NCBI GenBank assembly: GCA_947502765.1
Contig: CANNBA010000006.1
Span: forward strand, 1-64,000
Source of the DNA: BACL11 sp945865535
Lineage (GTDB): Bacteria; Bacteroidota; Bacteroidia; Flavobacteriales; BACL11
Direction of reading: 5' to 3'
DNA: 64,000 nucleotides
The position numbers were made by a program, and so were the translations under genes. Below are positions 43,688 to 52,942 of this stretch, one piece after another; the first letter of the stretch is position 1; each line of letters opens with the position of its first letter. Under the pieces are notes generated by a model. It did no database searches. It was not told the origin of the DNA and was given only the letters and a program-made list of their open reading frames with translations.

Positions 43688-44734
43688 TTATTTAGTTGGT
43701 TTGTATTTTGATTGCTGCAAAAAATCCTTTGAATCAGTCAAATACATCAATTCTTCTATATCAATTTTATTATTTTCCATGTACTCAGAGACCATTTTAT
43801 ACCCAATAAAATAAGCAACTCTTCCAGGAGCTTCTTTTGGCATTCCTTTTGCAAATGGAGCATAATTAACGAATGATCTAAATTCACTTTCTTTATTTGA
43901 AAAAAGCAAATCCTCCTGAACAAAATATTCCCAAATACTTGCTTCATTTTCTTCTACCCAAGCCATTTGCTCCCCAGTGAAACGAAACTTGTCTTCTACT
44001 GCTAATTCAGGCAACATTTTATCTAAAAAATACATCATTTTTCCTTTATAGATTATTTGTGACAATAAGTCTCTACCGCCAAGGTATTTTTGAAAATGCT
44101 CATTAAACCAGACCTCCATCACATTAGAAGAAATAAATCTTTTTTGCTTTTGAAACCTTAAATATTCAGGATCTCTTAAATATTGATAAAACTTACTGTT
44201 TTCTCCTAAGAAATTTTCTAAACCTATTGCAATATTATTATCATAAGTAACCACTCCATAATTAAAGCCTCCAAAAAAAGTAGTTATATCAGGTATAGGA
44301 TAAGATGGAAAATCGGCAGCAAACTGACCAAAAGCCAACTCTAAATCATTTTGTATAACAGAGAAATCCGAAAATAAAAGAGCTGTAGAATCGTAAGCTT
44401 CACGCAAATCTTTATTTTGAGTAAAAGCTAGTAATTCATTATAATATTGTGCTTTATCCTTTTGAGATATTTGGAGTATTTGGACTGCAAAAACTTCAGG
44501 AAAAGTCCCAAATTCCTTATCCCATTTGTTTGATTTTTCAATAATATTCTTTGTGTTTATTGTAAACAACTCCTTTTCAAATCTATTTACTTTTAACGCT
44601 ACTCTTTCGGCTTTATCAAAAATTCTATTGACTTTTAAAACTTCTTTTTCAACTTTATTTAAAGATGGTAAAATAAAAATAAGTGCTACAATTAAAATAA
44701 TGGCCGCCAAAAGAAATAAGACTATTCGTTTCAT
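43688..44734 (-). CDS. gldB: Gliding motility protein GldB (no visible lipobox)
   Basis: A 348-residue envelope protein of the gliding machinery. The body matches GldB through FFGGFNYGVVTYDNNIAIGLENFLGENSKFYQYL, the segment HFQKYLGGRDLLSQIIYKGKMMYFLDKMLP and APGRVAYFIGYKMVSEYM. GldB is usually a lipoprotein. Here the N-terminus is a hydrophobic helix (about 4-24) with no cysteine, so it should be a signal-anchored or cleaved protein. It is the upstream partner of gldC and is divergent from nadE over about 40 bases. Confidence 0.88.
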   Translation of the reverse strand: MKRIVLFLLAAIILIVALIFILPSLNKVEKEVLKVNRIFDKAERVALKVNRFEKELFTINTKNIIEKSNKWDKEFGTFPEVFAVQILQISQKDKAQYYNELLAFTQNKDLREAYDSTALLFSDFSVIQNDLELAFGQFAADFPSYPIPDITTFFGGFNYGVVTYDNNIAIGLENFLGENSKFYQYLRDPEYLRFQKQKRFISSNVMEVWFNEHFQKYLGGRDLLSQIIYKGKMMYFLDKMLPELAVEDKFRFTGEQMAWVEENEASIWEYFVQEDLLFSNKESEFRSFVNYAPFAKGMPKEAPGRVAYFIGYKMVSEYMENNKIDIEELMYLTDSKDFLQQSKYKPTK

Positions 44735-44759
44735 AGAGCAAAAGTAATAAGTTTTGACT

Positions 44760-44767
44760 TACATTTG
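44760..44767 (+). promoter_or_regulatory. -7 box of nadE
   Basis: TACATTTG matches TAnnTTTG exactly and ends 9 bases before the nadE ATG at 44777, so the transcript should have almost no leader. A -33 TTG is not obvious. Confidence 0.55.
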
Positions 44768-44776
44768 CAAACAATT

Positions 44777-45547
44777 ATGCAAACAACAGCCGTAATTACT
44801 CACATATCAAATTGGCTTAAAGAGTATGCTAATTCATCCCGTTCTAATGGTTTTGTAATTGGAATTTCTGGAGGAATTGATTCAGCAGTAGCCTCTGTTT
44901 TGGCAGCCAAAACTGGTTTACCTTTAATCTGTTTGGAGATGCCTATTCATCAAAACAAAATACAAGTTGAAAGAGGATTAAAACACATTAAGTGGCTCAA
45001 AGAAAATTTTTCGAATGTAAGTTCAATGGAGGTGGAACTCACTTCCATTTTTGATGAATTTATTACAAAACTACCCTCTGACAATAGGAACGAACTCGCC
45101 TTAGCAAATACTAGGGCAAGACTAAGGATGACTACTTTATATTATTTTGCTCAGGCCAATAACTCTCTTGTTTTAGGAACTGGAAATAAAGTGGAAGATT
45201 TTGGAATTGGATTTTTTACAAAATATGGTGATGGCGGAGTAGATATTAGCCCAATTGCTGATTTGTTAAAATCTGAAGTTTATGCTCTTGGTAAGGAACT
45301 AGGGGTAAATAATGATATTTTAATTGCCTCTCCTACTGATGGGCTCTGGGAAAATGGCAAAACGGATGAACAGCAGATTGGAGCTACTTACCCAGAATTA
45401 GAATGGGCAATGGATTTTAATGGCGATAAAAATTCATTATCAGAAAGGGAGAAAGAAGTACTCCAAATTTATACCAAACTTAATCATAAAAACCAACATA
45501 AAATGATCAAAATTCCAATTTGCATCATACCTAAACAGCTTAAATAA
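44777..45547 (+). CDS. nadE: Ammonia-dependent NAD(+) synthetase
   Basis: A 256-residue enzyme that amidates nicotinic acid adenine dinucleotide with ATP and ammonia. The PP-loop motif is GISGGIDSAVASVLAAK, followed by TRARLRMTTLYYFAQ, LVLGTGNKVEDFGIGFFTKYGDGGVDISPIADL and SPTDGLWENGKTDE. There is no glutaminase domain. I chose ATG 44777. The frame stays open to a TTG at 44765, but that codon is inside the -7 box. It converges with lnt across a 98-base gap in which I see no terminator. Confidence 0.95.
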   Translation: MQTTAVITHISNWLKEYANSSRSNGFVIGISGGIDSAVASVLAAKTGLPLICLEMPIHQNKIQVERGLKHIKWLKENFSNVSSMEVELTSIFDEFITKLPSDNRNELALANTRARLRMTTLYYFAQANNSLVLGTGNKVEDFGIGFFTKYGDGGVDISPIADLLKSEVYALGKELGVNNDILIASPTDGLWENGKTDEQQIGATYPELEWAMDFNGDKNSLSEREKEVLQIYTKLNHKNQHKMIKIPICIIPKQLK

Positions 45548-45645
45548 TTTTTAGCAATAGTAATTCTGATTGGTAAAAATCAAAACGCACCTAAAAGCGC
45601 TTTGGCAAAATAGCGGAGCAAGCGTTTAAATAACTAACCCCCAGT

Positions 45646-47181
45646 TTATTTTTTTAACCTACCCTTTACAAAACTTACTATCAAAAGCATAGCGGCAATA
45701 AACACAGAAATCCTGCCGATATAATCACCAAAATTTGCATAAAAAGTAGTAGTATTATTTAAATTTATTGTGGCTTTTAAGCAAACTGCTTCATCCCAAT
45801 TAGTTTGTTGCAACACCTCTCCTTTAGCATTTATAACACATGAAATACCTGTATTTGCCGAGCGGACAATGGATTTTCTTTGCTCAATGGCTCTTAATCT
45901 GGCATATTGAAAATGTTGCTTATAACCTGCCGTATTTTTCCACCAACCATCATTAGTGATTATTGCCAATAAATTTGTTTTACCTAAGTTCATTTCTCCA
46001 TAAACACTCTCATAACAAATAAGTGGCGAAACCACATTTTCATCAGCTAAAAATGAATTAAGATAATTTTCACTACCAAGAGAACCACTTGTTCCTCCTA
46101 AATTAACAGCCAATTTTGCTAGAGGATCGAGTAAAGCAGGAAAAGGCATCTTTTCCGCCCCTGGAACTAATTTAGTTTTGTGATACACCTGAACATCTCC
46201 GCTATCAGGAATAAAAACTGCAGCATTATATACATCATAAAAGATATTTTCATCTCTTAGCTCTCTAGCAGTATTTGTTTTCTTATCTGCATGACCAAAC
46301 ATTTTAAAAGTAGTTGCCCCAACCAAAATATTCAAATTAGGAAACTCCCTTTGCAGTTCTCTAAAAACCCTTACGCTATAACTAACTTCCAACTTATTTT
46401 CCCAAATATCTTCTAAAAGTGCGGTTTCAGGCCCAACTAAAAGCTCAGTTTCTTTTGTTAACTTTGTTTTTGCCAATGAAATAAAATCATCTAATTGCTC
46501 CTCATATCCTTTGCTGAATTTATCAATATATGGATCGACATTGGGCTGCACAATCAATACATTGATGCTTTTTTTATTTTCTTCTTTAAAATTAAAATAG
46601 CTATAAAAAGAAATCCCCATTGGAAGCAATAGCACCAATATTGGAAATAAGATTGCTTTCTTTTTATCCTGTTTTTGATACGCTCTAAATAACAATAGAT
46701 TTATCAAAATAATCCAAAGAGATCCTCCTAAAAATCCAGTAAACTCATACCACTGAACTACTGAAGGTGAATTTGCAAATGCATTTCCTAAAGTAAGCCA
46801 TGGCCAAGACAAATCCCAATTTAAGTGCAAATATTCCATGGATATCCATAGCACAATAAAAGAGAAATACCCCAATCTATTTGAAGTTGCCTTTTTTATT
46901 TTATGAAAGACCCAAAAAGCTGTTGCCATTAAAGTAGCATTCACAAAAAATGCTGCAATTGCTCCAAAAAGGGTTGCATGATATACCCAGTAAGTAGTAA
47001 TAGCATTAAATATAAAAAATGCTAAAAAAGAATACCAAAAAACTTGTTTGCCCTTCTCAGAGTTTTTCTCTACAATAAACAAAGGAATAAAAGCAATAAA
47101 AACCAATGGAAATACTCCAATTGATGGCCAAGAAAATGCCAACAATAATCCACTTAATAAGGCTAAAAATAATTTATTCAT
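45646..47181 (-). CDS. lnt: Apolipoprotein N-acyltransferase
   Basis: A 511-residue inner-membrane enzyme that adds the third acyl chain to lipoproteins. Several N-terminal transmembrane helices are followed by a nitrilase domain. The triad is visible as Glu in GPETALLED, Lys in YHKTKLVPGAEKMPF and Cys in SPLICYESVYGE. One more helix closes the C-terminus. I chose ATG 47181, where MNKLFLALLSG begins the first helix. The frame continues to an ATG at 47202 and a TTG at 47214, but those lie over the divergent pssA promoter. Confidence 0.94.
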   Translation of the reverse strand: MNKLFLALLSGLLLAFSWPSIGVFPLVFIAFIPLFIVEKNSEKGKQVFWYSFLAFFIFNAITTYWVYHATLFGAIAAFFVNATLMATAFWVFHKIKKATSNRLGYFSFIVLWISMEYLHLNWDLSWPWLTLGNAFANSPSVVQWYEFTGFLGGSLWIILINLLLFRAYQKQDKKKAILFPILVLLLPMGISFYSYFNFKEENKKSINVLIVQPNVDPYIDKFSKGYEEQLDDFISLAKTKLTKETELLVGPETALLEDIWENKLEVSYSVRVFRELQREFPNLNILVGATTFKMFGHADKKTNTARELRDENIFYDVYNAAVFIPDSGDVQVYHKTKLVPGAEKMPFPALLDPLAKLAVNLGGTSGSLGSENYLNSFLADENVVSPLICYESVYGEMNLGKTNLLAIITNDGWWKNTAGYKQHFQYARLRAIEQRKSIVRSANTGISCVINAKGEVLQQTNWDEAVCLKATINLNNTTTFYANFGDYIGRISVFIAAMLLIVSFVKGRLKK

Positions 47182-47201
47182 ACTCTTTACAAATATTATC
47201 A

Positions 47202-47209
47202 TATTTTTG
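47202..47209 (+). promoter_or_regulatory. -7 box of pssA
   Basis: TATTTTTG matches TAnnTTTG exactly and ends 5 bases before the pssA ATG at 47215, so transcription would begin at or very close to the start codon. The divergent lnt start region overlaps it. Confidence 0.55.
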
Positions 47210-47214
47210 CTCAA

Positions 47215-47937
47215 ATGAATGCAATAAAAAGAAATATCCCAAATTTTATTACTCTAGCAAACTTAACTTGTGGTCTGTTTGCCATCATTTTTGCTTTTAA
47301 GGGAAACCTAACAACAGCCTCACTTTGTATATTTTTAGGTGCTTTTTTAGATTTTTTTGACGGACTTGCAGCGCGACTTTTAAAAATAAGTGGAGAGTTT
47401 GGCAAACAACTTGATTCCATGGCTGATATGGTTACTTTTGGAGTAGCTCCAGGTTTTATTCTTTTTCATTTTATGTTCTACCTAAATAATGATTTGATTT
47501 TTCGTCATTCCATGCAAAATAATAGTTTCTTTTTTCCTGCATCATTAGCGCTTTTAATTCCAATTTTTTCAGCTTACCGTTTGGCTAATTTCAATATTGA
47601 CTCTAGGCAAACGGATTCATTTATTGGCTTGCCAACGCCTGCATTAGCTATTTTTATTGCGGCAATTCCTCATATTGATTTTAATAGATTTCCTATGTTT
47701 ACCGATATGCAATTACTTACAGTGCTTGCAGTAATAATGCCAATACTATTGGTAGTAGAAATGCCTTTATTTTCATTAAAATTCAGCAAGAATGAAAGTA
47801 TTTTGTCTAGAGTAAATATCTTTAGGATTTCACTTATTTTAGCTGCCCTTGTATTATTCTTGCTATTTGAGTTTGCTGCCATTCCATTTATTGTAATTTT
47901 ATACCTGATTTTATCACTCTTAAATAATATATTGTAA
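47215..47937 (+). CDS. pssA: CDP-diacylglycerol--serine O-phosphatidyltransferase
   Basis: A 240-residue membrane enzyme that makes phosphatidylserine, precursor of phosphatidylethanolamine. The CDP-alcohol phosphatidyltransferase motif DGxxAR(x8)GxxxDxxxD is present as DGLAARLLKISGEFGKQLDSMAD, preceded by IPNFITLANLTCGL. About seven hydrophobic segments are visible. It matches the Bacteroidota type-II PssA size. purS follows after 2 bases. Confidence 0.93.
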   Translation: MNAIKRNIPNFITLANLTCGLFAIIFAFKGNLTTASLCIFLGAFLDFFDGLAARLLKISGEFGKQLDSMADMVTFGVAPGFILFHFMFYLNNDLIFRHSMQNNSFFFPASLALLIPIFSAYRLANFNIDSRQTDSFIGLPTPALAIFIAAIPHIDFNRFPMFTDMQLLTVLAVIMPILLVVEMPLFSLKFSKNESILSRVNIFRISLILAALVLFLLFEFAAIPFIVILYLILSLLNNIL

Positions 47938-47939
47938 TT

Positions 47940-48191
47940 ATGAAGTTCACTGCAGAAATAGATGTAATGCCACTTAAATCGCTATTAGATCCACAAGGAA
48001 AAGCCGTAAGCGCAAGTATGGGAAATGTTGGTTTATCTGAAATTGAAAATGTAAGAATCGGTAAACATATTACATTAGAAATTGAGGCAGAAAACAAAGA
48101 AATAGCTTCAAAAAAAGTTGATGAGGCTTGTAAAAAAATGCTTTGCAATCAAATTATGGAATCTTACGAATTTACTATAAAAGCAGTATAA
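47940..48191 (+). CDS. purS: Phosphoribosylformylglycinamidine synthase subunit PurS
   Basis: An 83-residue small subunit that couples PurL and PurQ in purine synthesis. It begins FTAEIDVMPLKSLLDPQGKAV and has GNVGLSEIENVRIGKHITLEIEA, both characteristic. purL and purQ are not in the window. It sits 2 bases after pssA and abuts the convergent lptB with no intergenic base. Confidence 0.92.
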   Translation: MKFTAEIDVMPLKSLLDPQGKAVSASMGNVGLSEIENVRIGKHITLEIEAENKEIASKKVDEACKKMLCNQIMESYEFTIKAV

Positions 48192-48917
48192 TTACCTTCT
48201 AAGTTCAAAATTCTTACCTAGATATACTTTTCGAACCTGCTCATCTGATGCAAGTTCCTCTGCAGTACCTTGTTTTAATATTTTTCCTTCAAATAAAAGG
48301 TAGGCTCTATCGGTAATATTTAAAGTCTCGTGCACATTATGATCGGTAATCAATATCCCGATATTCTTGTTCTTTAATGCAGCAACTATCTCTTGAATAT
48401 CTTCAACAGCAATAGGATCAACACCAGCAAATGGTTCGTCTAATAATATGAACTTTGGATTAGTAGCCAAAGCCCTAGCAATTTCAGTTCTTCTTCTTTC
48501 TCCACCTGAAAGTAAACCTCCTTTGTTTTTACGAACTCCTTGCAAGCCAAACTCATTCAATAAAGATTCGCATTTTTTATGCCGATCTTCTTTTGACAAA
48601 TTAGTCATTTCTAATACCGACAAAAGATTGTCCTCAACACTCATTGTTCTAAAAACTGATGCTTCTTGAGCTAAATATCCAACCCCCATTTGAGCCCGCT
48701 TATACATAGGTAATTTAGTTATGTTTACATCATCTAAATATACATTTCCTCCATGAGGTTTTACCAAACCAACCATCATGTAAAAAGAGGTAGTTTTTCC
48801 TGCTCCATTGGGGCCTAAAAGTCCAACAATTTCTCCTTGTTTTACCTCAACAGAAACACCATTAACAACCGCTCTTTTTCCATAGTATTTTACAATATTA
48901 TCGGCTCTTAAAATCAT
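48192..48917 (-). CDS. lptB: LPS export ABC transporter ATPase LptB
   Basis: A 241-residue cytoplasmic ATPase that powers LPS extraction by LptFG. Walker A is GPNGAGKTT, the signature LSGGERRRTEIARAL, Walker B FILLDEPFAGVDPIAVEDIQ and the switch His ITDHNVHETL, all matching LptB in particular. It overlaps tatC by 4 bases and is the last gene of the kdsD-tatC-lptB unit, which links Kdo supply and LPS export. Confidence 0.95.
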   Translation of the reverse strand: MILRADNIVKYYGKRAVVNGVSVEVKQGEIVGLLGPNGAGKTTSFYMMVGLVKPHGGNVYLDDVNITKLPMYKRAQMGVGYLAQEASVFRTMSVEDNLLSVLEMTNLSKEDRHKKCESLLNEFGLQGVRKNKGGLLSGGERRRTEIARALATNPKFILLDEPFAGVDPIAVEDIQEIVAALKNKNIGILITDHNVHETLNITDRAYLLFEGKILKQGTAEELASDEQVRKVYLGKNFELRR

Positions 48918-49726
48918 GCTGTATTCTTTTTTTGATTTTTAATAACTCTTGCTGATATTTTTATGCTTATTTCATAAAGCACAATTAAGGGCAATGATAC
49001 TAAAATTTGTGAAGTAACATCTGGAGGGGTGATAATAGCTGCCAAAATAAGTATTACCACTATTGCGTGTTTACGATAAACGCGCATAAACTCAGGTGTC
49101 AGCAAGCCAATCTTAGTTAAGAAATACACCAATATAGGTAACTCAAAAATTATTCCATTTGCAAAACTAACAGTTGTAACTGTGGATATAAATGAACTTA
49201 ACGTTATCTGATTAGCAACAGTACTGCTTACTTGATAGGATCCTAAGAAGTTTACCGATAATGGAGCAATTACATAATAGCCAAACAAAACACCAAGCAG
49301 AAATAAAACAGAACTGAAAAAAACAATTCCTCTTGCCATTGTGCTTTCATTAACATGTAAAGCCGGGCGAATAAAACGCCAAAACTCCCAAAAAACATAT
49401 GGAAAAGCTACTATAAAACCTGCAAAAATAGAAGTAGTAACATGAGTAGAAAACTGCCCACTCATAGTAATATTCATTAAAGTAAAAGGAGATTCTTTAA
49501 GGCAAAGAGCATCTTCTAATCCTAAATATTGAGATATTGCACAAAGAGCTTTATAAGTTGGGAAGTTAGGGTCTTTAGGACCTAAAAGAATTACATCAAA
49601 AACGATATCTTTAAATATAAAGGCAATGATTGCAAAAAATAATACAGCTATAACTGATCGTATTAAGTGCCATCTGAATATTTCCAAATGATCTAAAAAA
49701 GACATTTCTTTGTCCTGATTACTCAT
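48914..49726 (-). CDS. tatC: Sec-independent (Tat) translocase subunit TatC
   Basis: A 270-residue inner-membrane protein that recognises twin-arginine signal peptides. It starts MSFLDHLEIFRWHLIRS, the substrate-binding loop region of TatC, and has about six transmembrane helices with FVAFPYVFWEFWRFIRPAL between them and ILAAIITPPDVTSQI near the end. tatA is not in the window. It overlaps lptB by 4 bases and kdsD by one. Confidence 0.95.
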   Translation of the reverse strand: MSNQDKEMSFLDHLEIFRWHLIRSVIAVLFFAIIAFIFKDIVFDVILLGPKDPNFPTYKALCAISQYLGLEDALCLKESPFTLMNITMSGQFSTHVTTSIFAGFIVAFPYVFWEFWRFIRPALHVNESTMARGIVFFSSVLFLLGVLFGYYVIAPLSVNFLGSYQVSSTVANQITLSSFISTVTTVSFANGIIFELPILVYFLTKIGLLTPEFMRVYRKHAIVVILILAAIITPPDVTSQILVSLPLIVLYEISIKISARVIKNQKKNTA

Positions 49727-50691
49727 TATAGAATCCCCTCTTTTAATAGTTCATGGATATGTACAATTCCAACATAAACATCCTTGTCCATCACAATTAT
49801 TTGGCTAATATTATTGTTTTCCATAATTTGTAATGCATCATAAGCCAAACCATTAACAGCAATTGTTTTTGGATTTGAACTCATAATATCTTTTGCTGAT
49901 AAATTGGAGAAAGCAATTCCTTTTTCTAACATTCTTCTCAAATCTCCATCAGTAATAATACCTTCTAATTTTTCATTTTTAAGGACAGCTGTAGCTCCTA
50001 ATCTTTTTTGAGAAATCTCAATAATTACTTCATTAATAGTTGCATTTACATCAACTTTAGGATTACTGTTATCTGATAAAATATCCGCTAATTTTAAATA
50101 CAGTCTTTTTCCAAGAGTACCTCCTGGATGAAAACGAGCAAAATCTTTATCCGAAAAATCTTTACACGCTAATAAACTAACAGCAATAGCATCTCCCATT
50201 ACAAGTTGAGCCGTAGTGGAGGATGTTGGGGCTAAATTATTTGGACATGCTTCTTTATCCACACTTACGTCTAATGTAAAATCAGATTCTTTTGCTAAAA
50301 AAGATTTTGGATTTCCTGTTAATGCAATAATCTTATTGCCCATACTTTTAATAAACGGGACAAGTACTTTAACCTCAGGGGTATTTCCACTTTTCGAAAT
50401 ACAAATTACCACATCTCCATCTTGAATATTGCCTAAATCGCCATGTATTGCATCAGCAGCATGTAGGAAAACAGCTGGTTGTCCTGTAGAATTAAATGTA
50501 GCAACCATCTTACTTGCAATATTAGCACTCTTGCCAATCCCAGCAACTATCAGTCGTCCTTTTGTGTTAATAATCAAATTGATAACACTTACAAAATCAT
50601 CATTAATACTGCTCTCAAGTTTTGCTATTGCAGCTAATTCTAAAGCAATTGTTTCTTTTGCAATTTTTTTTATCTCGGATGAGGATTTCAT
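49726..50691 (-). CDS. kdsD: Arabinose-5-phosphate isomerase (KdsD/KpsF family)
   Basis: A 321-residue enzyme that makes arabinose 5-phosphate for Kdo synthesis. The SIS domain shows GRLIVAGIGKSANIASKMVATFNSTGQPAVFLHAADAIHGDLG and SKSGNTPE; two CBS motifs follow (about 205-321). I use ATG 50691, where the family sequence begins MKSSSEIKKIAKETI. The frame is open to 50775, but that part would overlap recQ and is not like the family. tatC and lptB follow. Confidence 0.93.
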   Translation of the reverse strand: MKSSSEIKKIAKETIALELAAIAKLESSINDDFVSVINLIINTKGRLIVAGIGKSANIASKMVATFNSTGQPAVFLHAADAIHGDLGNIQDGDVVICISKSGNTPEVKVLVPFIKSMGNKIIALTGNPKSFLAKESDFTLDVSVDKEACPNNLAPTSSTTAQLVMGDAIAVSLLACKDFSDKDFARFHPGGTLGKRLYLKLADILSDNSNPKVDVNATINEVIIEISQKRLGATAVLKNEKLEGIITDGDLRRMLEKGIAFSNLSAKDIMSSNPKTIAVNGLAYDALQIMENNNISQIIVMDKDVYVGIVHIHELLKEGIL

Positions 50692-50753
50692 AAAATAAAA
50701 TAGTATTTTCGTGTAAAAAACCAAAAACAAAAGTATCACATTTTTATAATTTA

Positions 50754-52937
50754 ATGAGCATTTCAACACAAACACTACACAAACAACTTAAGGATATCTT
50801 TGGCTACAATAGTTTTAGAGCAGACCAAGAAGAAATAATCATGAATCTTCTTGATGGCAATGATTCCATGGTAATTATGCCAACTGGAGGAGGAAAATCA
50901 ATGTGCTATCAATTACCTGCGCTTCTCTCAGAGGGTTGTGCTATTATAGTTTCTCCTTTAATAGCACTTATGAAAAATCAAGTTGATGTACTCAGAGGCC
51001 ATTATAACAATGAGAGTATCGCCCATGTCCTCAACTCATCATTATCAAAAACAGAAACTGCACAGGTTAAAAAAGATATTACCAGTGGAAAAACCAAACT
51101 ACTCTATGTCGCTCCTGAATCATTAGTAAAAACTGAGAATACTGATTTCTTTAAAGCTGCTAAAGTTTCATTCTATGCAATTGATGAGGCTCACTGCATC
51201 TCTGAGTGGGGACATGATTTTAGACCAGAATACCGAAAACTTAGGCAAATTATAAATGCTATTGGCAAAGCTCCTATTATTGCCCTTACAGCTACTGCAA
51301 CACCTAAAGTTAGACAAGACATTATAAAAAACCTTCAAATTGATAAAGGAAAATTATTTCTTGATTCATTTAATAGAAGCAATCTTTTTTATGAAATTCA
51401 ACCCAAAAAAGATGTTGCCAAGCAAATCATACAGTATATAAACAATCGAAAAGGAGAATCAGGAGTTATTTACTGCTTAAGCAGAAAAAAAGTAGAAGAA
51501 ATAGCCGAGATTTTACAAATTAATGGAATAAATGCCTTACCTTATCATGCTGGGCTAGATTCAAAAAAGAGAGTTGAGCATCAAGATGCATTTTTAATGG
51601 ATGATTGTGCTGTAATGGTAGCTACAATTGCTTTTGGTATGGGAATTGATAAACCAGATATTAGATTTGTAATACACCATGATATACCTAAAAGTTTAGA
51701 AGGGTATTATCAAGAAACTGGAAGGGCTGGAAGAGATGGAGGAAAAGGGGACTTGATTACTTTTTATGATTATAAAGACATTGAAAAGTTAGAAAACTTC
51801 TTGCAAGGAAAGCCTGTTGCAGAGCAAGAAGTTGGTCGTTTGCTTATTATGGAAACCATCGCCTTCTCCGAAACCTCTATGTGTAGAAGAAAGTACCTTC
51901 TTTATTATTTTGGAGAAGAATTTGATGCTCAAAATTGCAATGAAATGTGTGATAATTGCAAAAATCCTAAACCAAAAATTGAAGGAAAACAATACGTAAA
52001 ACTATTATTAGACGCTATTGAAGGTTCACATGAAAGATTCAAGCCAAAAGAATTAGCAAAAATAATGATGGGAGAAAGCAATTCTCTTATCAAACAAAAC
52101 ATACACCAATTAGAAGATGTTTTTGGTAGTGGGGATGAAAAATCACTAAGCTTTTGGCATGCAGTAATTCGTCAGGCCTATGTAAAAAAATTAATCATAA
52201 AAGAGATTGAAAGTTACGGTATCGTTAAATTAACTGATGCAGGGCGAGAATTCATGAAAACCCCTTATAGTTTTGAAATCATGCTAGATCATGAATATGA
52301 CGAAACTTCAGAAACAGAATCTGGAGGAGAAAAAGCAGCAGCAGCAGATGAGGTGCTATTTAATATTCTAAAAGATATAAGAAAGAAATTGGCGAAAGAA
52401 ATTGGACTTCCTCCAGCAATTATTTTTACTGAACCCTCACTCATTGATATGGCAAATCACTATCCAATTAATATGGAAGAAATGTCAAAAATTCAAGGAG
52501 TTGGGATTGGAAAAGCCAAAAAATATGGTAAAAACTTTATTGAGGAAATCAGTAAATATGTTGAAGAAAATGAAATTATAAGACCTCAAGATTTTTCAGT
52601 TAGAACTATAGCCAACAAATCCTCAAGTAAAATCTATATCATTCAGTCATTGGACAAAAAACTGGCTATTGATGATATTGCAAATGGCAAAGGATTGTCT
52701 AGTGATGAATTACTTGAAGAAATGGAAGAAATTGTAGAGGCAGGAACTCGGCTTAATCTTGATCACATTATATTAGACATGATAGATCAAGAGGAGCGAG
52801 AAGAAATTCATAACTTTTTTAAAGAAACTGAAAAGTTTTCATTTGATGAGGCAAGAGTTGAGTTTGAAGAAAAAGTATTTTCTGATGATGAAATTAGACT
52901 TTTAAGAATTGATTTTATTTCTCAAGTAGCGAATTAG
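50754..52937 (+). CDS. recQ: ATP-dependent DNA helicase RecQ
   Basis: A 727-residue 3'-5' helicase for recombination and repair. Walker A is PTGGGKSMCYQLP, motif II DEAHCISEWGHDFRPEY, and motif VI QETGRAGRDGGKGD. The RecQ-Ct zinc site has the cysteines of MCRRKYLL and CNEMCDNC, then a winged helix. An HRDC domain lies about 530-605 (AKEIGLPPAIIFTEPSLIDMA). It is longer than E. coli RecQ by a C-terminal helical region (about 620-727), which is common in Bacteroidota. Its start is divergent from kdsD by 62 bases. Confidence 0.97.
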   Translation: MSISTQTLHKQLKDIFGYNSFRADQEEIIMNLLDGNDSMVIMPTGGGKSMCYQLPALLSEGCAIIVSPLIALMKNQVDVLRGHYNNESIAHVLNSSLSKTETAQVKKDITSGKTKLLYVAPESLVKTENTDFFKAAKVSFYAIDEAHCISEWGHDFRPEYRKLRQIINAIGKAPIIALTATATPKVRQDIIKNLQIDKGKLFLDSFNRSNLFYEIQPKKDVAKQIIQYINNRKGESGVIYCLSRKKVEEIAEILQINGINALPYHAGLDSKKRVEHQDAFLMDDCAVMVATIAFGMGIDKPDIRFVIHHDIPKSLEGYYQETGRAGRDGGKGDLITFYDYKDIEKLENFLQGKPVAEQEVGRLLIMETIAFSETSMCRRKYLLYYFGEEFDAQNCNEMCDNCKNPKPKIEGKQYVKLLLDAIEGSHERFKPKELAKIMMGESNSLIKQNIHQLEDVFGSGDEKSLSFWHAVIRQAYVKKLIIKEIESYGIVKLTDAGREFMKTPYSFEIMLDHEYDETSETESGGEKAAAADEVLFNILKDIRKKLAKEIGLPPAIIFTEPSLIDMANHYPINMEEMSKIQGVGIGKAKKYGKNFIEEISKYVEENEIIRPQDFSVRTIANKSSSKIYIIQSLDKKLAIDDIANGKGLSSDELLEEMEEIVEAGTRLNLDHIILDMIDQEEREEIHNFFKETEKFSFDEARVEFEEKVFSDDEIRLLRIDFISQVAN

Positions 52938-52942
52938 AAGCA

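Noticed and set aside
50692..50775. 28-residue N-terminal extension of the arabinose-5-phosphate isomerase
   Set aside because: It overlaps the divergent recQ start, is hydrophobic and unlike the family; the ATG at 50691 gives the normal N-terminus.
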